From the NCBI GenBank assembly GCA_046048055.1, contig JBJOGW010000025.1:1-25584 (forward strand): a stretch of DNA of 25,584 nt. The letters run 5' to 3'. Shown piece by piece: positions 15,275 to 22,867 of this stretch; position 1 is the first letter of the stretch, and each line of letters begins with the position of its first letter. This stretch comes from SYAC01 sp046048055 (GTDB taxonomy: Bacteria; Planctomycetota; Phycisphaerae; Phycisphaerales; SM1A02). The position numbers were made by a program, and so were the translations under genes. The notes beneath the pieces are model-generated. The model did not search any database and was not told where the DNA came from. It saw only the letters and a list, made by a program, of their open reading frames with translations.

Positions 15275-15712
15275 ATGGACGCAACCATCACCGCCGAGCG
15301 CACCCGACCCTACGAGGGCATGTTCCTCTTTCCCCAGTCCGCCGGCGCGGACCTGCAGGGATCCATCGACCACGTGAAGGAGATCCTGGCCCGCAGCGGC
15401 GCCGAGGTGCTCTCCATCGCCAAGTGGGACGAGCGGCGGCTGGCCTATGACATCAAGGGCAACAAGCGAGGGCTCTACGTGCTGGCCTTCTTCCGCGTGC
15501 TCAGCACCAAGCTGTCGGCCATCGAGCGTGACTGCAACCTGAGCGAGAGGCTCCTTCGCAGCATGGTCACGCGGGCGGACCACCTGACCGAGGAGCAGCT
15601 CCGCAACGCCGAGGCCATGCAGCGCACCGCCGACGAGGCCCGGCTGCGGGCCATGGGCGGCGACGAGGTCGAAGCTCCGGCCGCACCGGCCGCACCGGCC
15701 GACCAGGCCTGA
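15275..15712 (+). CDS. rpsF: Small ribosomal subunit protein bS6
   Basis: Primary partner of bS18 in the 30S platform. 145 residues; the ferredoxin-like S6 core is at about 10-105 ('RPYEGMFLFP', 'KWDERRLAYDIKGNKRGLYVLAFF', 'RDCNLSERLLRSMVTR'), then an Ala/Pro/Glu tail of about 30 residues. AAAGGA lies 9 nt before the ATG. The bases just before the start (CAAGAA, then ACATCACCATGG) nearly repeat those before rplY. The gene is last in its operon; a strong terminator follows 23 bp after the stop. rpsR, the usual partner gene, is not nearby. Confidence 0.94.
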   Translation: MDATITAERTRPYEGMFLFPQSAGADLQGSIDHVKEILARSGAEVLSIAKWDERRLAYDIKGNKRGLYVLAFFRVLSTKLSAIERDCNLSERLLRSMVTRADHLTEEQLRNAEAMQRTADEARLRAMGGDEVEAPAAPAAPADQA

Positions 15713-15735
15713 GGCCGTCCACCGGACCGTCACCT

Positions 15736-15770
15736 CCGTGGCCCCGCCAAGGCGGGGCCACGGTCTTTTT
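15736..15770 (+). terminator. Intrinsic terminator after rpsF
   Basis: Perfect 13-bp stem, CCGTGGCCCCGCC (15736-15748) with GGCGGGGCCACGG (15751-15763) around AA, followed by TCTTTTT. It closes the operon that begins at the tRNA-Gln promoter. Confidence 0.93.
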
Positions 15771-15824
15771 GGCAATTCCGCAGGAAGTTTCGCCGGTGTC
15801 CCAAGTGCGTCCGCCACGCAGCCC

Positions 15825-15830
15825 TATATT
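15825..15830 (+). promoter_or_regulatory. -10-like box for ssb
   Basis: TATATT, 30 bp before the ssb ATG and 55 bp past the rpsF terminator. The -35 region at 17 bp (CAAGTG) is poor. Its place just after a strong terminator makes a promoter here likely. Confidence 0.45.
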
Positions 15831-15859
15831 GCCCGCACGCGAATGGAGGCGCGACACAC

Positions 15860-16288
15860 ATGGCGAGTTACAACAAGGTTCTGTTGATGGGCAATCTCAC
15901 TCGGGACGTGGAACTCAAGTACACGCCCAACGGCAACCAGGCGGTGGCCAACTTCGGCATCGCCTGCAACCGGCGCTACAAGACGCAGCAGGGCGAGGAC
16001 CGCGAGGAGGTCACGTTCGTGGACTGCGAGGCGTGGGGCCGCACCGCCGAGGTGATGAAGGAGTACCTCTCCAAGGGTCGACCGGTCTTCGTGGAAGGCC
16101 GGCTCAAGCTGGACCAGTGGGAGGACAAGGAAGGCAAGAAGCAGTCCAAGCTCCGCGTGGTGGTCGAGAACTTCCAGTTCATCGACTCCAAGGGTGGCGG
16201 CGGATCGGGTGGCGAGCGCGGCGGCCGAACCGCCCAGCCCGCGGCCCAGGCCCATGCCGAGGTCGCCGAGTCGGACATCCCCTTCTGA
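15860..16288 (+). CDS. ssb: Single-stranded DNA-binding protein
   Basis: Coats single-stranded DNA in replication, recombination and repair. 142 residues: OB fold at 1-110 ('YNKVLLMGNLTRDVELKYTPNG', 'VANFGIACNRRYK', 'VTFVDCEAWGRTAEVMKEYLSKGRPVFVEGRLKLDQW'), a Gly-rich linker (about 112-125), and the acidic tip 'ESDIPF' that recruits partner proteins. GGAGG 10 nt before the ATG supports the start. It stands alone between two terminators rather than being in one transcript with rpsF. Confidence 0.97.
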   Translation: MASYNKVLLMGNLTRDVELKYTPNGNQAVANFGIACNRRYKTQQGEDREEVTFVDCEAWGRTAEVMKEYLSKGRPVFVEGRLKLDQWEDKEGKKQSKLRVVVENFQFIDSKGGGGSGGERGGRTAQPAAQAHAEVAESDIPF

Positions 16289-16322
16289 AACCCGGCCCCG
16301 CTGGGGCCGGTTCCAGGCTCGT

Positions 16323-16366
16323 CGCCGCCTCAGGCCTTGCCAGGGCTTGAGGCGGCGGCCCTTTTC
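16323..16366 (+). terminator. Intrinsic terminator after ssb, overlapping the rplI -35 box
   Basis: 14-bp stem with one G-U pair: 16323-16336 pairs with 16344-16357 around a 7-nt loop, then GCCCTTTT. It lies 34 bp after the ssb stop. The 3' arm contains TTGAGG, the -35 box of the next promoter. Confidence 0.82.
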
Positions 16367-16375
16367 GGCCATACT
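16347..16375 (+). promoter_or_regulatory. rplI: rplI promoter TTGAGG-N17-CATACT
   Basis: TTGAGG 16347-16352, 17 bp, CATACT 16370-16375, then GCGTGGCTCG. The layout matches the promoter at 11695-11723. The expected start near 16382 leaves a leader of about 95 nt. Confidence 0.65.
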
Positions 16376-16392
16376 GCGTGGCTCGCCGCTGC

Positions 16393-16417
16393 GGGTCGCC
16401 CAAGGGTTGGGCTGCCC
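16393..16417 (+). other. Stem-loop in the rplI leader
   Basis: GCCCAA (16398-16403), loop GGG, TTGGGC (16407-16412); outside a 2x2 mismatch, GGG 16393-16395 can pair with CCC 16415-16417. It sits about 45 nt upstream of the Shine-Dalgarno. It may be a control element of a ribosomal-protein mRNA; no known bL9 motif is recognised. Confidence 0.35.
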
Positions 16418-16475
16418 CGAATCGCTGGGTGACGCGGCCACCCTCAACTCCTCCGTTGCGGGGAAGGACAGCGTC

Positions 16476-17063
16476 ATGGCCGGCAAGAACATCGAACTGC
16501 TGCTGAACAAGACCGTGGAGAACCTGGGCCTGGTGGGTGATGTGGTCAAGGTCAAGCCGGGCTATGCCCGCAACTTCCTCCTGCCCAACCTGCTGGCGGA
16601 GTTCCCCACGGCCGAGAAGATCGAGGCCCTGAAGAGCGCCCGCGCCAAGGCGGCGGCCGAGATGGAGAAGTTGCGGGCCGACCGCGCCGCCCTGATCGCG
16701 CGGCTCGAGGGCGTGTCCATCAAGCTGGTCCGCAGCGTGAACGACCAGGGCGCCCTCTACGGCGCCGTCACCCATCGCGACATCGCCGACCAGCTGGTGG
16801 CCGACGGCTTCCACGTGGACATGCGCGCGGTGCGGCTGGCCAACACCATCCGGCGGATCGGCTCCTACACCTGCGCCATCGTCTTCGACCGCGAGCTGCG
16901 GACGGAGATCGGCGTGGAGGTGGCTCCGGATCGCACCCTTGAGATGTACGCGGTCAGCAAGGAGCCGGAGGCCGAGGCCGCCGAGCCCACCGAACCCGTC
17001 GAGGCGCCGGCCGCGGAGTCCGCCCCCGAGGGCACCAAGAGCGCCCGCAGCCGCAAGGCCTGA
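16476..17063 (+). CDS. rplI: Large ribosomal subunit protein bL9
   Basis: Two-domain 50S protein at the base of the L1 stalk. 195 residues against the usual about 150. N-terminal domain: 'IELLLNKTVENLGLVGDVVKVKPGYARNFLLP' (5-36), central helix (about 45-78), C-terminal rRNA-binding domain ('GALYGAVTHRDIADQL'), then about 40 extra residues rich in Glu, Ala and Pro ending in basic 'SARSRKA'. AAGGA 7 nt before the ATG fixes the start. It is transcribed from its own promoter behind the ssb terminator. Confidence 0.95.
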   Translation: MAGKNIELLLNKTVENLGLVGDVVKVKPGYARNFLLPNLLAEFPTAEKIEALKSARAKAAAEMEKLRADRAALIARLEGVSIKLVRSVNDQGALYGAVTHRDIADQLVADGFHVDMRAVRLANTIRRIGSYTCAIVFDRELRTEIGVEVAPDRTLEMYAVSKEPEAEAAEPTEPVEAPAAESAPEGTKSARSRKA

Positions 17064-17204
17064 TCCGGCCCCTGGATGAGCCGTTCCAGACCCCGGGAGA
17101 CCGGCGAACGCCCTGCGGACACCGACCCCGGAATCCCGGGCGCCGATTCTGCGGCACGCCAGGGCGATGGGCCGATGCATGAAGCCGTCAAGGAGGACGA
17201 CCCG

Positions 17205-17570
17205 ATGAGCCTGATGGCCACCCGACGCGAAGTGATGCCGGAGACCCGGCAGAGCCGCACGCACAAGTTCATGATCGGCGGCCATGAGGGCTACCTGACC
17301 GTGGGGCTGTTCCCGGATGGCCGTCCTGGCGAGATCTTCATCAAGATGAGCAAGGAGGGCAGCACGCTCTCGGGTCTCATCCAGGGCTTCTGCCGCGCGT
17401 TCAGCCTGGCACTGCAGCACGGCCTGAATGTGCGTGACGCCAGTGACCGCTTCCGTGGCATGCGTTTCGAGCCGATGGGCCCCACCAGCAACCCGGACAT
17501 CCCCGAGGCCTCGAGCATCCTCGACTACGTGGCCCGCTACCTGCAGGTCAACTTCTGCGAGCGGGACTGA
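17205..17570 (+). CDS. Stand-alone C-terminal domain of B12-dependent ribonucleotide reductase (NrdJb-like)
   Basis: 121 residues that match the C-terminal region of class II (adenosylcobalamin) ribonucleotide reductase: 'RTHKFMIGGHEGYLTVGLFPDGRPGEIFIKMSKEGSTLSGL', 'FSLALQHGLNV', 'RFRGMRFEPMGPTSNPDIPEASSILDYVARYL'. In ordinary NrdJ this piece follows the 10-stranded barrel; no barrel is present here. Split NrdJ (NrdJa/NrdJb) is known from Pseudomonas, so it may serve a reductase encoded elsewhere, or be an independent regulator of that fold. AAGGAGG 8 nt before the ATG at 17205 decides the start; an upstream in-frame ATG (17076) would add 43 residues unlike the family. Convergent with mfd, 8 bp apart. 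Confidence 0.8.
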   Translation: MSLMATRREVMPETRQSRTHKFMIGGHEGYLTVGLFPDGRPGEIFIKMSKEGSTLSGLIQGFCRAFSLALQHGLNVRDASDRFRGMRFEPMGPTSNPDIPEASSILDYVARYLQVNFCERD

Positions 17571-17578
17571 GTCCGCGG

Positions 17579-20500
17579 TCACTTTCCCGAACGCGACGCA
17601 CCAAGCCGCTTTCGAAGCACCGCAACCAGCGACGCCGGCTCCAGGAAAGCCCTCGGCGGACGCACGTACACCTCGCGCAGCCCGTCGGGGCCGACGCCTC
17701 CCACGTCGCGCACGCTTCCCTGCATCCCCGCAAGGGCCTGGTGCACGGGCGGTGACGCCTGGCAGCGAATGACCATGTCGGGCGCGTGGACCTCGATGCT
17801 GCGGATGCCCGCTCCCGCCGCCAGGGCCCGCAGTTCGGCCACCTGCAGCAGCCGCTCCACCGGCTCGGGCGGCTCGCCGTAGGCGCTGGCCAGGTCGGCA
17901 CGCAGCCGCTCCGCATCCTCCGCGGTCTCCACCACCGCGGCCCGGCGATAGGCGTCCAGCCGCCTCCGATCGCTTGGGATGTAGCCGCGCGGAATCCAGC
18001 CGTCGAGCCCGATCGCCACCCGCACGTCCGCGGTGCGCAGCCGCTGGCGGTTCTGCAGACCGTCCACCGCCTCCTCGAGCAGCTGGCAGTACATCTCGTA
18101 ACCCACGGCCGCGATGTGCCCGCTCTGCTCCGGGCCGAGCAGGTTGCCGGCACCGCGGATCTCCAGGTCGCGCATGGCGATGCGGAAGCCCGCGCCCAGC
18201 ATGGCGTAGTCCTCGATGGCCTTCAGTCGCCGCATGGCCTCGTCGGTGACCGGACGATCCTGCGGCAGGAACAGGTAGCAGTAGGCACGGTGGCTGCTTC
18301 GGCCCACCCGCCCGCGCAACTGGTGCAGGTCGGCCAGGCCGTAGAGATCGGCCAGGTCGATGAACATGGTGTTGGCCCGCGGATTGTCCACGCCGCTCTC
18401 GATGATGCTGGTGCTCACCAGCACGTCGCATTCGTGCCGCATGAAGCGAAGCATGACCCGCTCCAGCTCCTCCGCGGGCATCTGGCCATGCCCCACCTCG
18501 ATGCGAGCCCCCGGCACCAGCCTGGCGATGCGTTCGGCGGCCTCCTGCAGTCCCTTGATGCGGTTGTGCACGTAGTACACCTGCCCCTCGCGCGCCAGCT
18601 CGCGCAGGATCCCCTGCTTCAGCCGCTCGGCGCTGAAGGGGATCACCTCGGTCACGATGGCTCGCCGTTCCGGCGGCGGCGTGGTCAGGCTGCTGATGTC
18701 CCGCAGCCCCAGCAGCGACATGTGCAGGGTGCGTGGAATGGGCGTGGCGCTCAGCGTGAGCACGTCAGCCGTGGCCCGAAACGCCAGCAACCGCTGCTTG
18801 TGCTCCACGCCGAATCGCTGCTCCTCGTCCACCACCACCAGGCCCAGGTCGGCAAAGGCCACGTCCTGCGAGAGCAGCCGGTGCGTTCCCACCACCACGT
18901 CGACCTTGCCCTCGGCCAGGTCCCGCAGCACCACGGCCTGCTCGGCGCCGCTCTTGAACCGGCTCAGGCTCTCCACCCGGAACGGCCAGGCCCGGAAACG
19001 GTCACGGAACGTTCGCTCGTGCTGCTCCGCCAGCACCGTGGTGGGCACCAGCACCGCCACCTGCCGTCCGGCCTGCGCGCATCGGAAGGCGGCGCGGATG
19101 GCCACCTCGGTCTTGCCAAAGCCCACGTCGCCGCAGATGAGCCTGTCCATGGGCTGGCGGCGCTGCATGTCGCGCCGCACGGCCTCGATGGCCGAGAGCT
19201 GGTCCGGCGTCTCCTCCCAGGGAAAGGCCGCCTCGAACTCGGCCTGCCAGGGCCCATCCTCGGGGAAGGCCGTGCCCGGCGTGGCGGACCGCACCGCCTG
19301 AACACGAAGCATCTCGCCGGCCAGATCGCGCACCGCCTCGGCCACGCGCGCCTTCTGGGCCTTCCAGCGCTTGCCGCCCACGGCGCTCAGCGGCGGTCGG
19401 GCACTGCCCGCGCCGATGTACTTCTGCACCAGGTCCACGCGGGCCGCCGGCAGGTGCAGCCGCGTTCCGCCCTCGAACTCCAGCGTGAGGTACTCGGTCT
19501 CGGCCGAACCCTCGTCCACACCTGTCTGTCCGCTGGCTCGCAACCTGGCCTGCGTGACCAGGCCCACGTACCGGGCCACTCCGTGGTCGCGGTGCGTGAC
19601 ATGGTCACCCGGCTCGAACGACAGGAACGCGTCGCGCACCCGCGCGCCAGCCGCTGGTCCCGTGGCCGTGCTCACGCGCCGGCGACGCACGCCACTTCGG
19701 TGCATGAGCTCGTGCTCGGTCACCACGGCCAGCGGTCGCTCGCCCGGCTCGACCCATCGGAAGCCTCGTCCGAGCAGCCGCCGCTCCAACTGCACGCGGT
19801 CCTGCATCCCGTGACGGGTCAGCAACTCGGCCACTCGGGCGCGGTCGCCCTCGGTGGCAGCCAGCAGCCAGCACGGGCCCTGCCGGGACAGTTCGTCCAG
19901 CATCTCGAATGCCTTGGCGGGATCCGTGTCCAGGGCGGGCAGCGGCGAAGCGGGCCAAGCCACCTCATCCGGCCCCACCAGCGAGAACTGGTTCACGGTG
20001 ATGGTGGCCGCCGCCCGGCGCGTCACCCCGCCCATGGCCTCGGTGGGAGGCACCACGCCCACCGCGTCCACCACTCGCTCCCAGTATCCGCGCGCCTGCT
20101 CGGTGATCTCCGAGAGTTCCGCCCAGACCGCCACGCTGCCCTCGGGCAGCAACGCCCCCGGCAGCGGATCGTCATCCTGGGGCCCAAAGCGGTCGCCCTC
20201 GGCGCATGGAATCTCGGCCGCCTCGACACGGCGGTCGCTGGCCTGCGAGGCCACGTCGATCTCGTGCAGCGACTCGAGGTCGTCACCGAAGTGATCCAGC
20301 CGCAGCGGCGGCATGCCCGCGGGCGGAAAACAGTCGAGTACGCCGCCACGCAGCGCAAACTCGCCCGGGCTCTCCACGGCATCCACGCGCCGATAGCCCG
20401 CCTTGGACAGCCACTCGGCCGTGACCAGGGGCGAACGCCGCTCCCCCGCCCGCACGCTCAGGCGCAGCCGGTCGCGCCGCGACGGAGCCGCCACGTGCTG

Positions 20501-20857
20501 CATCAGCGCCGCCACCGGTGCCACGATCACGCACGGCTGCGAGATAGGTTCCGTGGCTCTCAGTCGAGCCAACGAGGTCTCCAGTCCCGCCACCGAGTCC
20601 GCGGCCGCGCTCTCCATGGCCGGAAGGTGCCGCGCGGCCACTCCCAAGTCGGCCAGTTCCTCGACGGCATCGGCGGCCTCGTCGAGATGGGCCAGCACCA
20701 GCAGCACGCTGCGTCCAAGCGCGCGATGCAGAGCCGCCGCCAGCACCACCGTGCTGCTTCCGCAGGCACCCCGCAACACATGATGTCCGCCGGCGCGCAC
20801 CCTCTCCGCAAGCGCCAGCAGCGCAGGGGAGGCCTGGATGCGTTCAAGCCACGTCAT
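17579..20857 (-). CDS. mfd: Transcription-repair coupling factor Mfd
   Basis: ATP-driven translocase that pushes off RNA polymerase stalled at DNA damage and recruits UvrA. 1092 residues from this ATG (E. coli 1148). Order: UvrB-like N-terminal domains (to about 350), the polymerase-interaction domain ('FEPGDHVTHRDHGVARYVG', about 460-530), superfamily 2 translocase with Walker A 'GDVGFGKTEVA', Walker B 'VVDEEQRFGV', motif III 'LSATPIPRTLHM', motif V/VI 'STSIIESGVDNP' and 'QLRGRVGRSSH', then the C-terminal autoinhibitory domain. An ATG 33 bp upstream (20890) is possible; 'MTWLERIQASPALLAL' at 20857 looks the natural start. Last gene in a minus-strand run after the GH10-like and helix-hairpin-helix genes, 55 bp after the latter. 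Confidence 0.96.
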   Translation of the reverse strand: MTWLERIQASPALLALAERVRAGGHHVLRGACGSSTVVLAAALHRALGRSVLLVLAHLDEAADAVEELADLGVAARHLPAMESAAADSVAGLETSLARLRATEPISQPCVIVAPVAALMQHVAAPSRRDRLRLSVRAGERRSPLVTAEWLSKAGYRRVDAVESPGEFALRGGVLDCFPPAGMPPLRLDHFGDDLESLHEIDVASQASDRRVEAAEIPCAEGDRFGPQDDDPLPGALLPEGSVAVWAELSEITEQARGYWERVVDAVGVVPPTEAMGGVTRRAAATITVNQFSLVGPDEVAWPASPLPALDTDPAKAFEMLDELSRQGPCWLLAATEGDRARVAELLTRHGMQDRVQLERRLLGRGFRWVEPGERPLAVVTEHELMHRSGVRRRRVSTATGPAAGARVRDAFLSFEPGDHVTHRDHGVARYVGLVTQARLRASGQTGVDEGSAETEYLTLEFEGGTRLHLPAARVDLVQKYIGAGSARPPLSAVGGKRWKAQKARVAEAVRDLAGEMLRVQAVRSATPGTAFPEDGPWQAEFEAAFPWEETPDQLSAIEAVRRDMQRRQPMDRLICGDVGFGKTEVAIRAAFRCAQAGRQVAVLVPTTVLAEQHERTFRDRFRAWPFRVESLSRFKSGAEQAVVLRDLAEGKVDVVVGTHRLLSQDVAFADLGLVVVDEEQRFGVEHKQRLLAFRATADVLTLSATPIPRTLHMSLLGLRDISSLTTPPPERRAIVTEVIPFSAERLKQGILRELAREGQVYYVHNRIKGLQEAAERIARLVPGARIEVGHGQMPAEELERVMLRFMRHECDVLVSTSIIESGVDNPRANTMFIDLADLYGLADLHQLRGRVGRSSHRAYCYLFLPQDRPVTDEAMRRLKAIEDYAMLGAGFRIAMRDLEIRGAGNLLGPEQSGHIAAVGYEMYCQLLEEAVDGLQNRQRLRTADVRVAIGLDGWIPRGYIPSDRRRLDAYRRAAVVETAEDAERLRADLASAYGEPPEPVERLLQVAELRALAAGAGIRSIEVHAPDMVIRCQASPPVHQALAGMQGSVRDVGGVGPDGLREVYVRPPRAFLEPASLVAVLRKRLGASRSGK

Positions 20858-20912
20858 GGCTCGCGGTGTGGGCGTGACCCACCACCCCACACGCTATCCG
20901 CCCCGGCAACCT

Positions 20913-21251
20913 TCAGCGCACCCAGGGGCGGATCCGCTCGATCACGCCCTGCCCCACGCCGGGCACGCGGTCCAGCGTGTCAACCTGCCCAAACGGGCCG
21001 TTCGCGGCCCGGTCGGCAACGATGCGTTCGGCCAACGCAGCACCCACACCGGGCAACAGGGCCAGTTCGGGCGGAGCGGCCGCATCCAGGTCGATCCGCC
21101 ACTCCGGAAACATGCCCGCCGGAGGCTGGTCGTGCGGCCATCGCATCGGACCGGCATCCAATCGACGGTGCACCTGCAGACCGGCCGCGACCATGCAGAT
21201 CACGGCCATGGCCCCCACGAACCGCGGGTGCGGCCCATGTACCGGCGTCAT
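20913..21251 (-). CDS. ComEA-like membrane-anchored helix-hairpin-helix protein
   Basis: 112 residues. One membrane segment near residues 13-31, then a double helix-hairpin-helix domain: 'IDLDAAAPPELALLPGVGAALAERIVADRAANGPF' and 'TLDRVPGVGQGVIERIRPWV'. This is the ComEA DNA-binding fold, normally outside the cytoplasmic membrane, where it binds incoming DNA in natural transformation. Other competence genes are not in the window, so a role in DNA uptake is only suggested by family; many bacteria carry such proteins without known competence. The ATG overlaps the stop of the GH10-like gene (ATGA), and mfd follows. Confidence 0.82.
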   Translation of the reverse strand: MTPVHGPHPRFVGAMAVICMVAAGLQVHRRLDAGPMRWPHDQPPAGMFPEWRIDLDAAAPPELALLPGVGAALAERIVADRAANGPFGQVDTLDRVPGVGQGVIERIRPWVR

Positions 21252-22792
21252 GCTGGCGGCGCCCCGGCGGCGGTCTCGTCGGTCGCGGGATCGGGTGCCG
21301 GCGCTGGATCGGGTGCCGGTGCGGGTTCGGGCGCCCCCAACGGCTTGCGAAGACGATTGCGGATGGCGAGCAGCTTTCGGGCCACGGTCTTGGGCTGGGC
21401 CGATGCGTCGAGCAGGCCGCACCGGGCCCGGGTCCCGCTCGCCGCATCCTCGAGACGTTCCCAGACCATGGTCTCCACAAAGGGCTTGGAGAGCGCGATC
21501 GTGGTCATGCTGGTGGCCCACTGCGCCTGCACCGGATCGCTCCAGGGCTTGCGCCACTGGCCCCCGCCCTTCACCGGATCGCTGGGCACGCCGAAGGCGC
21601 TGATCATGACCTTGCACTCGTAGCCCGCAAACCGGTCCAGCACCGCCGAGAGCTGCAGCAGGTCCCGCACCCCGAAGCCCGGACCACCATCGCCCAGCCG
21701 AAGCGTCAGGCCAACCGCGTCCAGGTGCACACCCTCCTGGATCAGCCGTTCCAGGAACTGCCACGCCGTGATGGCGCCCGCGTTCCGCGACACGCACTCG
21801 CCGAACGGATCCGTGAGTTCCACCAGCGTGCGGGCACCCTTTCGGCTTTGACGTGCCAGGACTGCGGCTCGTCGCGCCAGGTCCACCCGCTCCGAGTCCT
21901 GGAATGCGTGCCAGGCATTGGTGTGCAGTCCGCTGGCCAGGTTCCACAGCGTGACCACGGCGCGGTACCGGTGCACCAGTTGCTCCATGAACAGGTAGCT
22001 GCGATCCATGATCGCCTTGTAGTCGCCTCGGTGAGCCTGCATCCACGAGGGCAGCCACGCATCGTCGAAGCGCAGCAGCGGCCCCGCCACGATCGGCCGC
22101 CGCGCTTGGGCCGCCATGGTCATCCAGCGATCCACGGCATCAAAGCGGAACACGCCCGGCGAGGGCTCGATCTGCGACCACGGCGTCTCCACCGCCAGCA
22201 CGTCGAATCCCGCCGCGGCCGTGCCGCTGCGCTCGAGCGCCACCGTGGGATCCACCCGCACGCCCACCAGCGTGGACGAGGCCGCGCGGGTCTTGTACCG
22301 CCGCTGCAGGTTCTGCTCCGCCTGCATCAGGGCCAGCCGTTCGCCCGCCTCGATGGCCGTCACCAGCGCGTCCCGCGCCCGAACCTCGGCGGACGCCGGA
22401 TCGGCATCGCTGATCGCCTGCACGAAGAGGGTTCGCGCCCTCTCCCAGATCTTGAAGCTGTCACCACCCCGCACCGGATCGAAGAGCAGCCACTCCTCGC
22501 CCTTGGCGATGTACATCTTGATGCGGTGCCGGGCCAGCTCCAGGTTCAGGCGGTACGGCTCGGGCCTCTGTGGAAGCAGGCATGTCTGCAGCATCATGCG
22601 CCCCATCGGCCCCGCCGACACCTCCAGGCACAGTGCCGTGGCCTCGGCGTCCTCGGGTTGGCACACCAGGCGCCCCTGCCGAACCTTCACGCCGCCGCCC
22701 ACGGGCTGGTCATCGCGCCCCAACAGGTACGCGTGGGCCACGAGCTCGTTGGGCGAGCCGACCTGCGGATCGTGCACCTCAAACTGCAGCAT
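21248..22792 (-). CDS. GH10-like (beta/alpha) barrel protein lacking catalytic glutamates
   Basis: 514 residues. About 1-170 form a beta-rich N-terminal domain of unknown type ('PYRLNLELARHRIKMYIAKGEEWLLFD'), a helical linker follows, and about 195-480 resemble glycoside hydrolase family 10 (endo-xylanase): 'AVETPWSQIEPSPGVFRFDAVDRWM' matches the barrel start 'ENxMKWxxxEPxxGxFxFxxAD'. At the acid/base site, where GH10 has WDVVNE, it reads 'LWNLASG' (about 280); at the nucleophile site, where GH10 has ITELD, it reads 'ISAFG' (about 395). Both Glu are gone. No signal peptide from this start, which is set by a TACACT box 9 nt upstream. The C-terminus is a Pro/Ala/Asp repeat tail. An in-frame ATG near 22880 would add a signal-like hydrophobic stretch but would overlap purC. 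Confidence 0.68.
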   Translation of the reverse strand: MLQFEVHDPQVGSPNELVAHAYLLGRDDQPVGGGVKVRQGRLVCQPEDAEATALCLEVSAGPMGRMMLQTCLLPQRPEPYRLNLELARHRIKMYIAKGEEWLLFDPVRGGDSFKIWERARTLFVQAISDADPASAEVRARDALVTAIEAGERLALMQAEQNLQRRYKTRAASSTLVGVRVDPTVALERSGTAAAGFDVLAVETPWSQIEPSPGVFRFDAVDRWMTMAAQARRPIVAGPLLRFDDAWLPSWMQAHRGDYKAIMDRSYLFMEQLVHRYRAVVTLWNLASGLHTNAWHAFQDSERVDLARRAAVLARQSRKGARTLVELTDPFGECVSRNAGAITAWQFLERLIQEGVHLDAVGLTLRLGDGGPGFGVRDLLQLSAVLDRFAGYECKVMISAFGVPSDPVKGGGQWRKPWSDPVQAQWATSMTTIALSKPFVETMVWERLEDAASGTRARCGLLDASAQPKTVARKLLAIRNRLRKPLGAPEPAPAPDPAPAPDPATDETAAGAPPA

Positions 22793-22801
22793 GTCCGGGC
22801 G

Positions 22802-22807
22802 AGTGTA
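22802..22807 (-). promoter_or_regulatory. -10-like box for the GH10-like/HhH/mfd operon
   Basis: TACACT on the minus strand, 9 nt before the ATG at 22792. Same hexamer as before tRNA-Gln and at 9128. No clear -35. Confidence 0.42.
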
Positions 22808-22855
22808 TCGGCCCCCAGCGACCATCCCGCCCGCAAGGGCCAAAAGGCCGGTGCG

Positions 22856-22861
22856 TAGACT
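22856..22861 (+). promoter_or_regulatory. purC: -10-like box for purC
   Basis: TAGACT, 6 nt before the purC ATG, with no Shine-Dalgarno; a leaderless transcript is inferred. Confidence 0.42.
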
Positions 22862-22867
22862 GCGGCG

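Noticed and set aside
16292..16310. CCGGCCCC/GGGGCCGG hairpin right after ssb as a terminator
   Set aside because: Followed by TTCC rather than a T-run; the hairpin at 16323-16366 with TTTT is the better terminator.
17076..17204. Longer N-terminus for the NrdJ-like gene from the ATG at 17076
   Set aside because: The added 43 residues are unlike the family and the ATG at 17205 has AAGGAGG at ideal distance.
17786..22858. A very long open frame (about 1690 codons) antisense to mfd and the GH10-like gene
   Set aside because: In this GC-rich codon usage the opposite strand stays open by composition; its translation is His/Arg/Gln-rich with no domain, while the minus strand encodes a clear Mfd.
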